Shown one piece after another: positions 6,538 through 12,771 of a stretch of 12,771 bases of DNA (position 1 is its first letter; the number at the start of each line of letters is the position of its first letter). The stretch is from Methylacidiphilum sp. GTDB lineage: Bacteria; Verrucomicrobiota; Verrucomicrobiia; CAIQCK01. A model generated the notes under the pieces. The model was not told the origin of the DNA, searched no databases, and saw only the letters and a list, made by a program, of their open reading frames with translations. The stretch lies in contig DYDC01000049.1 of the NCBI GenBank assembly GCA_020718125.1, positions 1-12,771 of the forward strand, given 5' to 3'. A program made the translations under genes and the position numbers.

Positions 6538-6963
6538 TTACTTCTCGTCCTCGTCCTCGTCCTCGCCTTCTGCCTCGGCGAGGTGCTCCTCATAATCGCT
6601 GTCGCTCATCAGGTCATCCAGCTCGGCCGGGTCGCTCATCTTGATCTTGAAGAACCAGCCCTTGCCGTAGGGGTCTTCATTGACCAGCGCGGGGTTGTCC
6701 ACAATGGCCGCGTTGATCTCGACGACCTTGCCGCTGACCGGCGCGTAGATGTCGCTGGCGGCCTTCACCGACTCCACGACCGCGCAGTCGGCGCCGACCT
6801 CGACCGTGTCACCGAGTTTCGGCAGGTCCACATAGACAATGTCGGTCAGTTCCTCCTGCGCGTAGTCGGAAACACCGACGGTGACGATGTCCTTGTCTTT
6901 GGCCTTGCCCACGCGGGCCCACTCGTGGGTTTCGGCATACTTGAGGTCGGTAGGAATATTCAT
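6538..6963 (-). CDS. gcvH: Glycine cleavage system H protein
   Basis: GcvH is the lipoyl carrier that shuttles the aminomethyl group from the P protein to the T protein and is then reoxidised by the L protein. The 141-residue sequence has the start NIPTDLKYAETHEWARV, the YVDLPKLGDTV strand region and the lipoylation site ESVKAASDIYAPVSG, with K67 as the modified lysine. The family is usually about 125-130 residues long. The excess is an acidic tail after about residue 126, ending in alternating Glu and Asp encoded by a hexanucleotide tandem repeat at 6541-6566. The ATG at 6963 lies 12 bases after the gcvT stop, so it is the second gene of the operon. Confidence 0.96.
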   Translation of the reverse strand: MNIPTDLKYAETHEWARVGKAKDKDIVTVGVSDYAQEELTDIVYVDLPKLGDTVEVGADCAVVESVKAASDIYAPVSGKVVEINAAIVDNPALVNEDPYGKGWFFKIKMSDPAELDDLMSDSDYEEHLAEAEGEDEDEDEK

Positions 6964-6975
6964 GTCTGTGTCCCG

Positions 6976-8076
6976 CTATGGTTTTCGATAAATGGGTTTT
7001 GGCACGACCCGCGCCGGGAACCGTTTGCTCCGGATTTCAATCTCGATCATCTGTCCGTCGCGCGCGCCGTCGGGGGGCGCATAGCCCATCCCGATCCCGA
7101 CGCCCAGCGACGGCGACTGCGTGCCGCTGGTCACCTCGCCCGCCGGCGCGCCCGCGATCACGATCCGACAATGCGGCCGCGGTGGCGCGCTCTTGCCGCT
7201 CATGCGGAAGGCAGCGAGGATTTTGCTAGTGCCAGAAAGCTTCTGGCGTTGCAAGCGTTCTTTTCCCGTGAACGCCGGTTTCCCCAACGCGACGTAGCGC
7301 GACAGGCCGGCCTCGATCGGCGACGTGTCCTCGTCCAGCTCGTGGCCGTAGAGCGGGTAGCACATCTCCGTCCGCAACGTGTCCCGCGCTCCCAGCCCGC
7401 ACGGCTTCGCGCCTTCCCGGAGCAGGAGAGTCCATATCTCCGGCGTCGCGCCGGACGGCATGAGAAGCTCGAATCCATCCTCACCCGTGTAGCCCGTGCG
7501 CGCGACGAACATCTCCGCGCCCGCCAGCATGAGCTTCACGATGCGGTTGCGCGCCACGCGTGCCGCGACGCCGGGCGCCAGTTTCTCCATCACCGCCGCG
7601 CTGCGCGGCCCTTGCAGCGCGATTGCGCCGGTCGTATCGGAAACATCTTCAATTTGAGATTTGAGATCTTGGATCTCGGACTGCCGCCGAATATGCGCGA
7701 TGTCCGCGTCAATCCGCGACGCGTTGATCACCAGCAGATACGCCTGTTCTGAGACGCGATAGGCATAGAGATCGTCCACTGTTCCGCCCCGCTCGTTGCA
7801 CATCAACGTGTATTGGCCCTGACCGACGGCGAGCTTGGTAATGTCGTTGGTGAGCAGGCCGTTGAGGAACGCGGCGGCCTGCGGCCCCGTCACGCGCAAC
7901 TCGCCCATGTGCGAGATGTCAAAGATGCCGCAATCGCTCCGCACCGCCACGTGCTCCGCGAGGATGCCGTCATATTGGACGGGCATGTCCCAACCGCCAA
8001 AGTCCACCAACCGCGCCCCAAGCGCGCGATGGCTCGCCCACAGCGGCGTTCGTTTCAGTTGCACCTCGCTCGACAT
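6976..8076 (-). CDS. gcvT: Glycine cleavage system T protein (aminomethyltransferase)
   Basis: GcvT transfers the methylene group from aminomethyl-lipoyl-GcvH to tetrahydrofolate and releases ammonia. The 366-residue protein shows LVDFGGWDMPVQY (23-35), SDCGIFDISHMGE (47-59), GGTVDDLY (97-104) with the catalytic Asp at D101, GYTGEDGFE (195-203) and GARDTLRTEMCYPLYG (229-244). The ATG at 8076 is chosen because family members start near LKRTPLW. An in-frame ATG at 8130 would add 18 unrelated residues and lies upstream of a good promoter at 8084-8112. Residues 133-145 (SEIQDLKSQIEDV) are encoded by an AT-rich repeat unlike the rest of the gene. It heads the gcv operon. Confidence 0.95.
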   Translation of the reverse strand: MSSEVQLKRTPLWASHRALGARLVDFGGWDMPVQYDGILAEHVAVRSDCGIFDISHMGELRVTGPQAAAFLNGLLTNDITKLAVGQGQYTLMCNERGGTVDDLYAYRVSEQAYLLVINASRIDADIAHIRRQSEIQDLKSQIEDVSDTTGAIALQGPRSAAVMEKLAPGVAARVARNRIVKLMLAGAEMFVARTGYTGEDGFELLMPSGATPEIWTLLLREGAKPCGLGARDTLRTEMCYPLYGHELDEDTSPIEAGLSRYVALGKPAFTGKERLQRQKLSGTSKILAAFRMSGKSAPPRPHCRIVIAGAPAGEVTSGTQSPSLGVGIGMGYAPPDGARDGQMIEIEIRSKRFPARVVPKPIYRKP

Positions 8077-8083
8077 GGCCGCG

Positions 8084-8112
8084 AACGTAGGAGACACCGC
8101 CACAGTTGTCAA
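8084..8112 (-). promoter_or_regulatory. Candidate gcv operon promoter
   Basis: On the minus strand a perfect TTGACA (8112-8107) is followed after exactly 17 bp by TACGTT (8089-8084). The gcvT ATG begins 8 bases downstream of the -10, so the transcript would be leaderless or nearly so. No glycine riboswitch could fit in such a leader, and I saw none further upstream. Confidence 0.5.
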
Positions 8113-8172
8113 AAGCTTTGCGTGTGGCATGAGCGCGCAACCGCGCCATCGTGCCAGCAGATTGATTCAACC

Positions 8173-8219
8173 GTCCTTATAGGACTCTTGGCGAAATTGG
8201 CGATGACGTCTTATAGTCC
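8173..8219. repeat. Pair of short GTCCTTATAGGAC-like motifs at the transposase remnant end
   Basis: GTCCTTATAGGAC (8173-8185) is a near-palindrome, and a related GTCTTATAGTCC occurs at 8208-8219, overlapping the stop of the transposase remnant. Short TTATAG/GGAC palindromes of this sort are a plausible terminal or target signal of the REP-associated element. That role is inference. Confidence 0.3.
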
Positions 8220-8405
8220 GGCCGCATCGTCGCCAAAATATACATAGGGCCATTCCTCCGGCTTGCTGACCAATCCTTTGGCTGGCTGCGCCAGTTGGTT
8301 TAATCCGGGCGGAACGCAGTTGACGGTGATGAAATAAATCTCGTTCTGCGGGTTCACCCACAACGGCACGTCATGCGGCAGGGTTTTCCTCGTTGGAAGG
8401 TCCAC
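8211..8405 (-). pseudogene. Internally deleted REP-associated tyrosine transposase (RAYT, Y1_Tnp family)
   Basis: The frame from a GTG at 8405 encodes 64 residues. The first part, LPTRKTLPHDVPLWVNP followed by NEIYFITVNC, matches the N-terminal strand of RAYT proteins. The last part, LVSKPEEWPYVYFGD, matches their C-terminus. Intact members are roughly 150-200 residues. Here the middle is missing, including the HUH metal motif and the catalytic tyrosine. The junction falls near 8273-8288 at GGCTGGCT. The frame is still open, so this is a clean internal deletion and not random decay. It cannot be catalytically active. Intact RAYTs mobilise or maintain REP palindromes, and a palindrome pair lies just upstream at 8469-8542. 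Confidence 0.7.
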
Positions 8406-8468
8406 TGAAGCGCAGCCTATGGCGGCGGTTCGGCTCGGGCAACGTCGAAATGCCGGGGGATTCCGGGC

Positions 8469-8542
8469 AGGGACGCCGCGCTGCGGCGTCCGAATGCCGT
8501 TTATTATGAAATGATTTCGGACGGCGCAGCGCGCCGTCCCTA
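8469..8542. repeat. Inverted pair of REP-like palindromes (BIME-like)
   Basis: Two hairpins face each other. The first has GGACGCCGC (8471-8479) and GCGGCGTCC (8483-8491) around a GCT loop. The second has GGACGGCGC (8519-8527) and GCGCCGTCC (8531-8539) around an AGC loop. Read on opposite strands, both are AGGGACG-S-CGCGCTGCG-S-CGTCCGAA, where S is C in one copy and G in the other, with each base change matched in the opposite arm. This is the structure of a bacterial interspersed mosaic element. It lies close to the RAYT remnant, as expected for a REP/RAYT pair. Confidence 0.75.
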
Positions 8543-8699
8543 CCCAAACGCCTTCGTCCCGCCCACCGTCTCGCTCCGCGAGCCGATGAAAGTTTTCGAC
8601 AGCCTGCCGGTGGGCGCCCGCGTCCGGCTCAAGATGCGCGCGATGAACGAAACCGGCCACGGCCCGTTCGGGGAGGAAGCGGCAATCGTGGTGAGTTGA
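8511..8699 (+). pseudogene. Fragment resembling the end of a fibronectin type III domain
   Basis: The 62-residue frame runs into the second palindrome at its 5' end. From residue 26 onward, MKVFDSLPVGARVRLKMRAMN and then ETGHGPFGEEAAIVVS match the last two strands of fibronectin type III domains (the pattern 'L.xG..v.vRvrAvN..G.GPws'). The earlier strands are absent and the first residues derive from the repeat. I read it as the 3' remnant of a surface or hypothetical gene truncated by insertion of the REP element. It could be a small expressed protein, but no ribosome-binding site is evident. Confidence 0.4.
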
Positions 8700-8743
8700 A
8701 CGAAGGTGTGGCCGGTGGTGGCTGGAACGCGGTGCTGCAATCT

Positions 8744-9028
8744 TCAATTGTCAGCTTTGGAAAACTCAATTGAGATGCCAAGGCCTGCGAGCGTCTTCAA
8801 GAAAGCTGCCTCCAATCTGAGCGCCCACACTGCCCCACTGGCCTCGATGAACAGAGTCAAATGCGATCCCTTCTTACACAACTGACGCAACAATTCTGCG
8901 TGGCCTCTCAAAATCCTGCTGACGCGAGAACACCAACATGCAACATCGTCGCCGTTCCGACACGGCAACTCTAAGACCCAGAAATCAAAATCCCTACCAG
9001 CTATTCGCTCGAATTGGGACGGCGGCTT
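8744..9028 (-). pseudogene. Truncated unidentified gene, weak DUF4279-like C-terminus
   Basis: The frame is open from 9028 to a stop at 8744, after an in-frame TGA at 9029-9031. It has no ATG or GTG in its first half. A TTG at 8968 would give 74 residues. It reads FWVLELP, then RILRGHAELLRQLCKKGSHLTLFIEA, then LEAAFLKTLAGLGISIEF. This resembles the end of DUF4279-type proteins, in which a helix, a short strand and an 'L..L..LgI.l.' helix-strand close the domain. The likely homologous part begins upstream of the TTG, which suggests a lost N-terminus. The family assignment is weak, by pattern only. Confidence 0.35.
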
Positions 9029-9096
9029 TCACGTCACCCTGTTGATTCGCAACAATGAGTTGGTAATAGTATGGGTGATTTGGGCGTCTAAATGCC

Positions 9097-9900
9097 TCAC
9101 TTCTCCGTGGCGAGAGCCTTGATCTTCTCCAGCGTGAAGTCTTCGGCGGGAATCTCGATGTCGCGCTCGCTCTTGGAGCCGTCGAGCATGGTGCGGCGGC
9201 TGTCGTCGGCCGGCTCGATGACAAGGGTGGCGGGCGCCCAGCGGTTGTTCTCCTGCTTGATGACCTTCTCGACGTTGAGGCGTTTCACAAGCTTGCCGTC
9301 CTTGCCGAACTTGTGGAGGCGCATCGGCAGCGACATTTCGGGGCTGATCCAGCTCTTGATGAGCGAGTAGCCGGTGACGAGGCCGTCGGACGGTCGCGAC
9401 TCGATGATCTTGCACGGCTTCAGGTCCACGACTTCCTCGCCGACGATCTTCTGCGACGGCCAGCGCCAGAAATCCTCGGTGAGGTCTTCGATGGCGAGGT
9501 CGGAGTCGAGGAACGGCTTGGTCATCAGTTCCGGCGTCAGGGGCGTGACCTTGTCGGGCGGCTCGAAAAGGAAACCGGCGGTCTTGCCGTCACCGGGCTT
9601 CTCGACGAGCAGCGCGCGGCCTTTGAATTCGTCCGGCCAGAGGGCCTGGTAAAGAACCTTGGTGGCCTCGCCGTCGCGGCGGCTCTTGATGAGAAGCTGG
9701 CGCGCGTCGCGTTTGCCAGAGCCGGGCACGCTGAGGATGAGCTTGGCGCGGATGCGGAAGCCGGAGGTCTTGCGCGAGTCCACGACCTTGCTGATGAGTC
9801 GCTGGGCGGTGAGGTCGTCGGCAGCAGAAAGATCCGGATGGCCCGCTAAACACGCGAAACACACGAAAGCCAGAAGCCGGAGAAGTTTGGCGGCGTTCAT
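9097..9900 (-). CDS. LolA-fold periplasmic protein (outer membrane lipoprotein-sorting protein)
   Basis: The 267-residue protein starts with a signal peptide (KLLRLLAFVCFACLAG, 5-20; cleavage likely after LSAA at about 27). The mature part has the LolA/LppX fold pattern typical of proteins annotated as outer membrane lipoprotein-sorting proteins. Examples are GFRIRAKLIL (47-56), LLIKSRRDGEATKVLYQALWP (69-89), ALLVEKP, then KIIESRP and KSWISPEMSLPMRLHKFGKDGK. Such proteins carry lipid or lipoprotein across the periplasm next to a MacB/LolCE-type permease, which is the arrangement here. Start ATG at 9900 has GGAGAA at a good spacing and lies 12 bases after the permease stop. It is the last gene of the operon. 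The cargo is unknown. Confidence 0.8.
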   Translation of the reverse strand: MNAAKLLRLLAFVCFACLAGHPDLSAADDLTAQRLISKVVDSRKTSGFRIRAKLILSVPGSGKRDARQLLIKSRRDGEATKVLYQALWPDEFKGRALLVEKPGDGKTAGFLFEPPDKVTPLTPELMTKPFLDSDLAIEDLTEDFWRWPSQKIVGEEVVDLKPCKIIESRPSDGLVTGYSLIKSWISPEMSLPMRLHKFGKDGKLVKRLNVEKVIKQENNRWAPATLVIEPADDSRRTMLDGSKSERDIEIPAEDFTLEKIKALATEK

Positions 9901-9912
9901 GGTCGTTCTCCG

Positions 9913-11034
9913 TCATTCGTATCGCAAGGCGGCGCTGGGGGGCATGCGGGAGCCGCGGTAGGCGGGGTAAAGTCCGCCGAACATGCCGAGACCGAGAGCG
10001 ATGAGCAGCGCGAGCAGGAAGAGATTCAGGCTGATCTCGCCCTCGATCTTGCCGTGCATGAAGGGCGTGGCTTGCATCAACTTGACCGAGACGAACCCGA
10101 TGGCGATGCCGGCGAGGCCGCCGATGAAACTGAGGACCATGGATTCGTAGAGGATCATCTTGACGATGCGTCGTCGGCGCCAGCCAATGGCGAGCAGGAT
10201 GCCGATCTCGTGGAGCCGCTCGAAGACGCTCATGAGGACGGTGTTGGTGACGCCGACCGCGCCGACGACGAGCGCGATGATGGAGGTGGCCCAGCTCATG
10301 GCCTTGGCGACCTGGATGGCGGTGTTGTTCTGGGCCATCTCGCCGGACTTGAACGCGCTGTAGCCGGAAAACTTCGCCTTGATCATCTTCTGCAACTCGC
10401 CCTTCTGCTCGTCGGTGGTGGCGGCGTCGAGCTTCAGGTTCATGAAATTGACCTTGCCGGTGTGCTCGGTCAGACGCTGGAGTTGCGGCAGGGCCACGAT
10501 GACCGCGCCGTTCTCGACCAACGCCGAACTCTCGAAGATGCCGCACACGGTAAGTTCTCCGGCCTCGATCTGGACGGGCGAACCAACGCCTTTCTTCAGC
10601 ATGTCCGAGGCGATGGCGCCGATGACGGCGACACGCTCGGTGTTGTTGGTGGGCCAGCGGCCCTTGACGAGCTTGAGGTGCTGCCAGAGGAAGCTGTTCA
10701 GTTCCCAGCCGAAGATGAGCATCGCAGGCGCGTCCTCGATGCTGACGAGGTCGCTGAGCAGGCCGCTGGCCTCCTTCACGCGGGGCAGCTTCAGCAGGTC
10801 GGTCTTGATGCCCTCGGCGAACGGGACGGGCAGCGGGCTTTGGCTGGTGATCTTGGTGACGATGAGGTCGGTGCCGCGGGCGGTGTAGGCGCGCTCCCAG
10901 CTTTTCTGGAAGCCCCACGCGATGCTGGTCAGCGCGACGACCGCGCCGATGCCGATGGCGATGCCGGCAATGGTCAGCAGGCTGCGCGTGCGGCGCCGGA
11001 GCAGGTTTTTATAAACGATCGTCAGGAAAACCAC
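9913..11034 (-). CDS. ABC transporter permease, MacB/LolCE (FtsX-like) type
   Basis: The 373-residue inner-membrane subunit has one N-terminal membrane segment (about 18-40), a large periplasmic domain (about 45-245) and three C-terminal segments (about 247-270, 297-318 and 335-357). FERLHEIGILLAIGWRRRR (271-289) is the usual cytoplasmic coupling helix of the family, and the protein ends in the typical P.AALRYE. It has no fused ATPase, so it works with the ATPase encoded just upstream. This family acts as a mechanotransmitter or lipoprotein extractor and not as a channel. The start is GTG (11034), with GAAAGG 5 bases before it, 18 bases after the ATPase stop. Confidence 0.88.
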   Translation of the reverse strand: MVFLTIVYKNLLRRRTRSLLTIAGIAIGIGAVVALTSIAWGFQKSWERAYTARGTDLIVTKITSQSPLPVPFAEGIKTDLLKLPRVKEASGLLSDLVSIEDAPAMLIFGWELNSFLWQHLKLVKGRWPTNNTERVAVIGAIASDMLKKGVGSPVQIEAGELTVCGIFESSALVENGAVIVALPQLQRLTEHTGKVNFMNLKLDAATTDEQKGELQKMIKAKFSGYSAFKSGEMAQNNTAIQVAKAMSWATSIIALVVGAVGVTNTVLMSVFERLHEIGILLAIGWRRRRIVKMILYESMVLSFIGGLAGIAIGFVSVKLMQATPFMHGKIEGEISLNLFLLALLIALGLGMFGGLYPAYRGSRMPPSAALRYE

Positions 11035-11052
11035 AGGGGCCTTTCACGTTCT

Positions 11053-11730
<678 letters not shown>

Positions 11731-11747
11731 GGGGCTGGCGTCGCCCG

Positions 11748-12563
11748 TCAACTGCGGCGGACGGCGGGTTTGGGGACGGGATGCAAACCGAAGAGTTTCG
11801 CCAGGAACTGCTCGACGATCTGATTGAACTCGCGCGGGCGCTCCATCATTGGCGCATGGCCGCAACGCGGGATGAAGTGCAACTCCGCGTTCGGCAGGCA
11901 CTCCTTGAACTCATGCGCCACGCTCGGCGGAGTGATGTTGTCGTCCTCGCCCCAAGCCAGCAGCACCGGGCATCGGACCTGATGCAGCACGTGCCGCAGG
12001 TTGTCGTGTTTGGCGGACTTGGCCACGCGGATGATTTTCAGCGCCCGGCGCGGATCGAACATGGTTTCCTTCACCTCGTCTATCAACGCCTCGGTCACGT
12101 GTGATTCGTCGTAGAAAACCTCGCGGACTTTGGCCCGCAACCAGTCCTTCGATGGACGACGCGGAACCCGGGTTTCAAAGCCTCTCTCAAACAACCCGGA
12201 ACTCCCCGTGAGAATGAGCGCCGCGACCCGTTGGGGGTAGCGCAACGCCACCTGGAGCGCGATGTGGCCACCGAGAGAGTTGCCCCCGATGACGGCGCGT
12301 TGAATGCCCTCACGGTCCAGCAACTCCTTTGCGCGCCCCGCCAAACCTCCCACGCCGGTTTCGTGCCGCGGCATCTCGAACACCGGCAAGTCCGGCAGCA
12401 AGACATTCCACCACCTCTCCCTCAAGTGCTGCGCGCAAGCCCCCCAGTTATCCGTCTTGCCAAACATCCCGTGAAGCAACAATGCATTCCGGCCGGTCGG
12501 ACTCCTGTCTTCCCGTCCGTTGCTCGCATCTTGTAAACGTCCGCTTCGCTTCATTTTTCGCAT
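11748..12563 (-). CDS. Alpha/beta hydrolase
   Basis: The fold and active site of the alpha/beta hydrolase superfamily are clear. Counting from the in-frame GTG at 12566, there is the oxyanion strand LLLHGMFG (29-36), the nucleophile elbow GGNSLGG with S97, the acid in AWGEDDNITPP (D209), and the histidine in IPRCGHAPMMERP (H237). Closest resemblance is to MhpC-like esterases; the substrate cannot be told. Start choices are GTG 12566, ATG 12563 and ATG 12554. I prefer 12563 (271 residues) because GGAGG lies just upstream. The RBS and start lie in a tandem 10-bp repeat (12561-12580). It appears to be the first gene of the ABC/LolA-like operon, so a lipid or acyl-ester substrate is plausible. 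That is inference. Confidence 0.85.
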   Translation of the reverse strand: MRKMKRSGRLQDASNGREDRSPTGRNALLLHGMFGKTDNWGACAQHLRERWWNVLLPDLPVFEMPRHETGVGGLAGRAKELLDREGIQRAVIGGNSLGGHIALQVALRYPQRVAALILTGSSGLFERGFETRVPRRPSKDWLRAKVREVFYDESHVTEALIDEVKETMFDPRRALKIIRVAKSAKHDNLRHVLHQVRCPVLLAWGEDDNITPPSVAHEFKECLPNAELHFIPRCGHAPMMERPREFNQIVEQFLAKLFGLHPVPKPAVRRS

Positions 12564-12580
12564 CACCCTCCATCACCCTC
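12561..12580. repeat. Tandem 10-bp repeat spanning the hydrolase ribosome-binding site and start
   Basis: CATCACCCTC occurs twice in tandem. On the minus strand this gives GAGGGTGATG twice, duplicating both the Shine-Dalgarno-like GAGGG and an ATG. The two ATGs are in different frames; only the downstream one (12563) reads into the hydrolase. Confidence 0.7.
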
Positions 12581-12612
12581 TGCACCGCCGCGGCCAAACA
12601 TCGTCTGAACCA

Positions 12613-12654
12613 ACCCGCTCGCAAGCCGGCACCGCCGGCCGCAGTGTAGCGGGT
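12613..12654. other. Composite hairpin upstream of the hydrolase gene
   Basis: An outer 7-bp stem pairs ACCCGCT (12613-12619) with AGCGGGT (12648-12654). It encloses an inner 6-bp stem, GCCGGC (12625-12630) with GCCGGC (12634-12639), around an ACC loop. On the minus strand it would sit at the 5' end of the operon transcript. It may be part of a repeat element or a structured leader. No coding frame across 12581-12698 looks real. Confidence 0.35.
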
Positions 12655-12672
12655 GACTCCCCCATCTGGCAA
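12643..12672 (-). promoter_or_regulatory. Candidate promoter of the hydrolase/ABC/LolA-like operon
   Basis: On the minus strand TTGCCA (12672-12667; 5 of 6) and TACACT (12648-12643; 4 of 6) are 18 bp apart. Transcription would begin near 12636, about 70 bases before the hydrolase ATG. The -10 overlaps one arm of the composite hairpin. Confidence 0.3.
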
Positions 12673-12698
12673 TTGCAGATTTTGCCCTACAGGAGCGT

Positions 12699-12771
12699 GG
12701 GGCGCAACTTGACACACGCGCCAAGTCCCGAAAGGGACGGTCGAGAATAGCCCGGCGTTTCAACGCTGGGT
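12699..12771 (-). repeat. Three-hairpin dispersed repeat, right inverted copy
   Basis: This is the reverse complement of 97-169 with two differences. All three hairpins are preserved. One difference falls in the loop of the third hairpin; the other gives a G-T pair in the first stem when read on the plus strand. The copy reaches the end of the window and may continue beyond it. Confidence 0.85.

Noticed and set aside
8077..8130. Upstream in-frame ATG for gcvT at 8130
   Set aside because: The extra 18 residues are not GcvT-like and the best promoter lies downstream of that ATG.
8113..8300. Glycine riboswitch upstream of gcvT
   Set aside because: I could find no tandem aptamer-like GC stems or space for them in the transcript; the candidate promoter leaves no leader. 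The area is instead occupied by the transposase remnant.
9040..9054. Small hairpin TGTTG/CAACA downstream of the LolA-like gene as terminator
   Set aside because: The stem is only 5 bp and AT-containing, with no T-run on the minus strand; too weak to call.
11731..11901. 57-codon N-terminal extension of the ABC ATPase
   Set aside because: It overlaps the hydrolase gene, is Arg/Pro-rich, and family members start at the ATG at 11730.
12448..12717. 89-residue minus-strand frame spanning the hydrolase leader
   Set aside because: It starts inside the dispersed repeat, crosses the hairpins and overlaps the hydrolase start in another frame; no family pattern.

Overview
The window is GC-rich bacterial chromosomal DNA from a diderm (Gram-negative type) organism, most likely a member of the Verrucomicrobiota. 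The lineage call is inference. It rests on an LptF/LptG permease (outer membrane), few strong Shine-Dalgarno sites, split gcvPA/gcvPB genes, and a decayed REP-associated tyrosine transposase whose wording resembles copies I know from that phylum. No lineage marker gene is present. High GC also produces many long antisense open frames, which I left out.

Layout. Positions 1-232 hold the end of an unknown frame, a 73-bp three-hairpin repeat, and a fragment resembling the tail of a cytochrome c peroxidase. Positions 457-628 look like a complete transcription attenuator: a promoter, a 27-codon leader peptide rich in Phe and Tyr, competing hairpins, and an intrinsic terminator. It lies directly in front of a type I DAHP synthase gene (662-1681), the first enzyme of aromatic amino acid synthesis. 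All remaining intact genes are on the minus strand. First, converging on DAHP synthase, are lptF (1734-2858) and a LON-substrate-binding-domain protein (2863-3528). Then comes the glycine cleavage operon gcvT-gcvH-gcvPA-gcvPB (8076 down to 3611), with an intrinsic-terminator-like hairpin between gcvH and gcvPA. Positions 8131-9096 are a degraded accessory zone with an internally deleted REP-associated transposase, an inverted pair of REP-like palindromes, a fibronectin type III-like fragment, and a short open frame. Finally, a four-gene minus-strand operon (12563 down to 9097) encodes an alpha/beta hydrolase, an ABC ATPase, a MacB/LolCE-type permease and a LolA-fold periplasmic protein. The window ends in a second, inverted copy of the 73-bp repeat (71 of 73 bases identical).

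How the genes work together. The gcv genes make the P, H and T proteins of the glycine cleavage system; the L protein is not here. The hydrolase/ABC/LolA-like set looks like an envelope lipid or lipoprotein trafficking unit. The most interesting item is the apparent Phe/Tyr-responsive attenuator of DAHP synthase, whose Tyr-Tyr-Phe codons sit exactly in the loop of the hairpin that would sequester the antiterminator.
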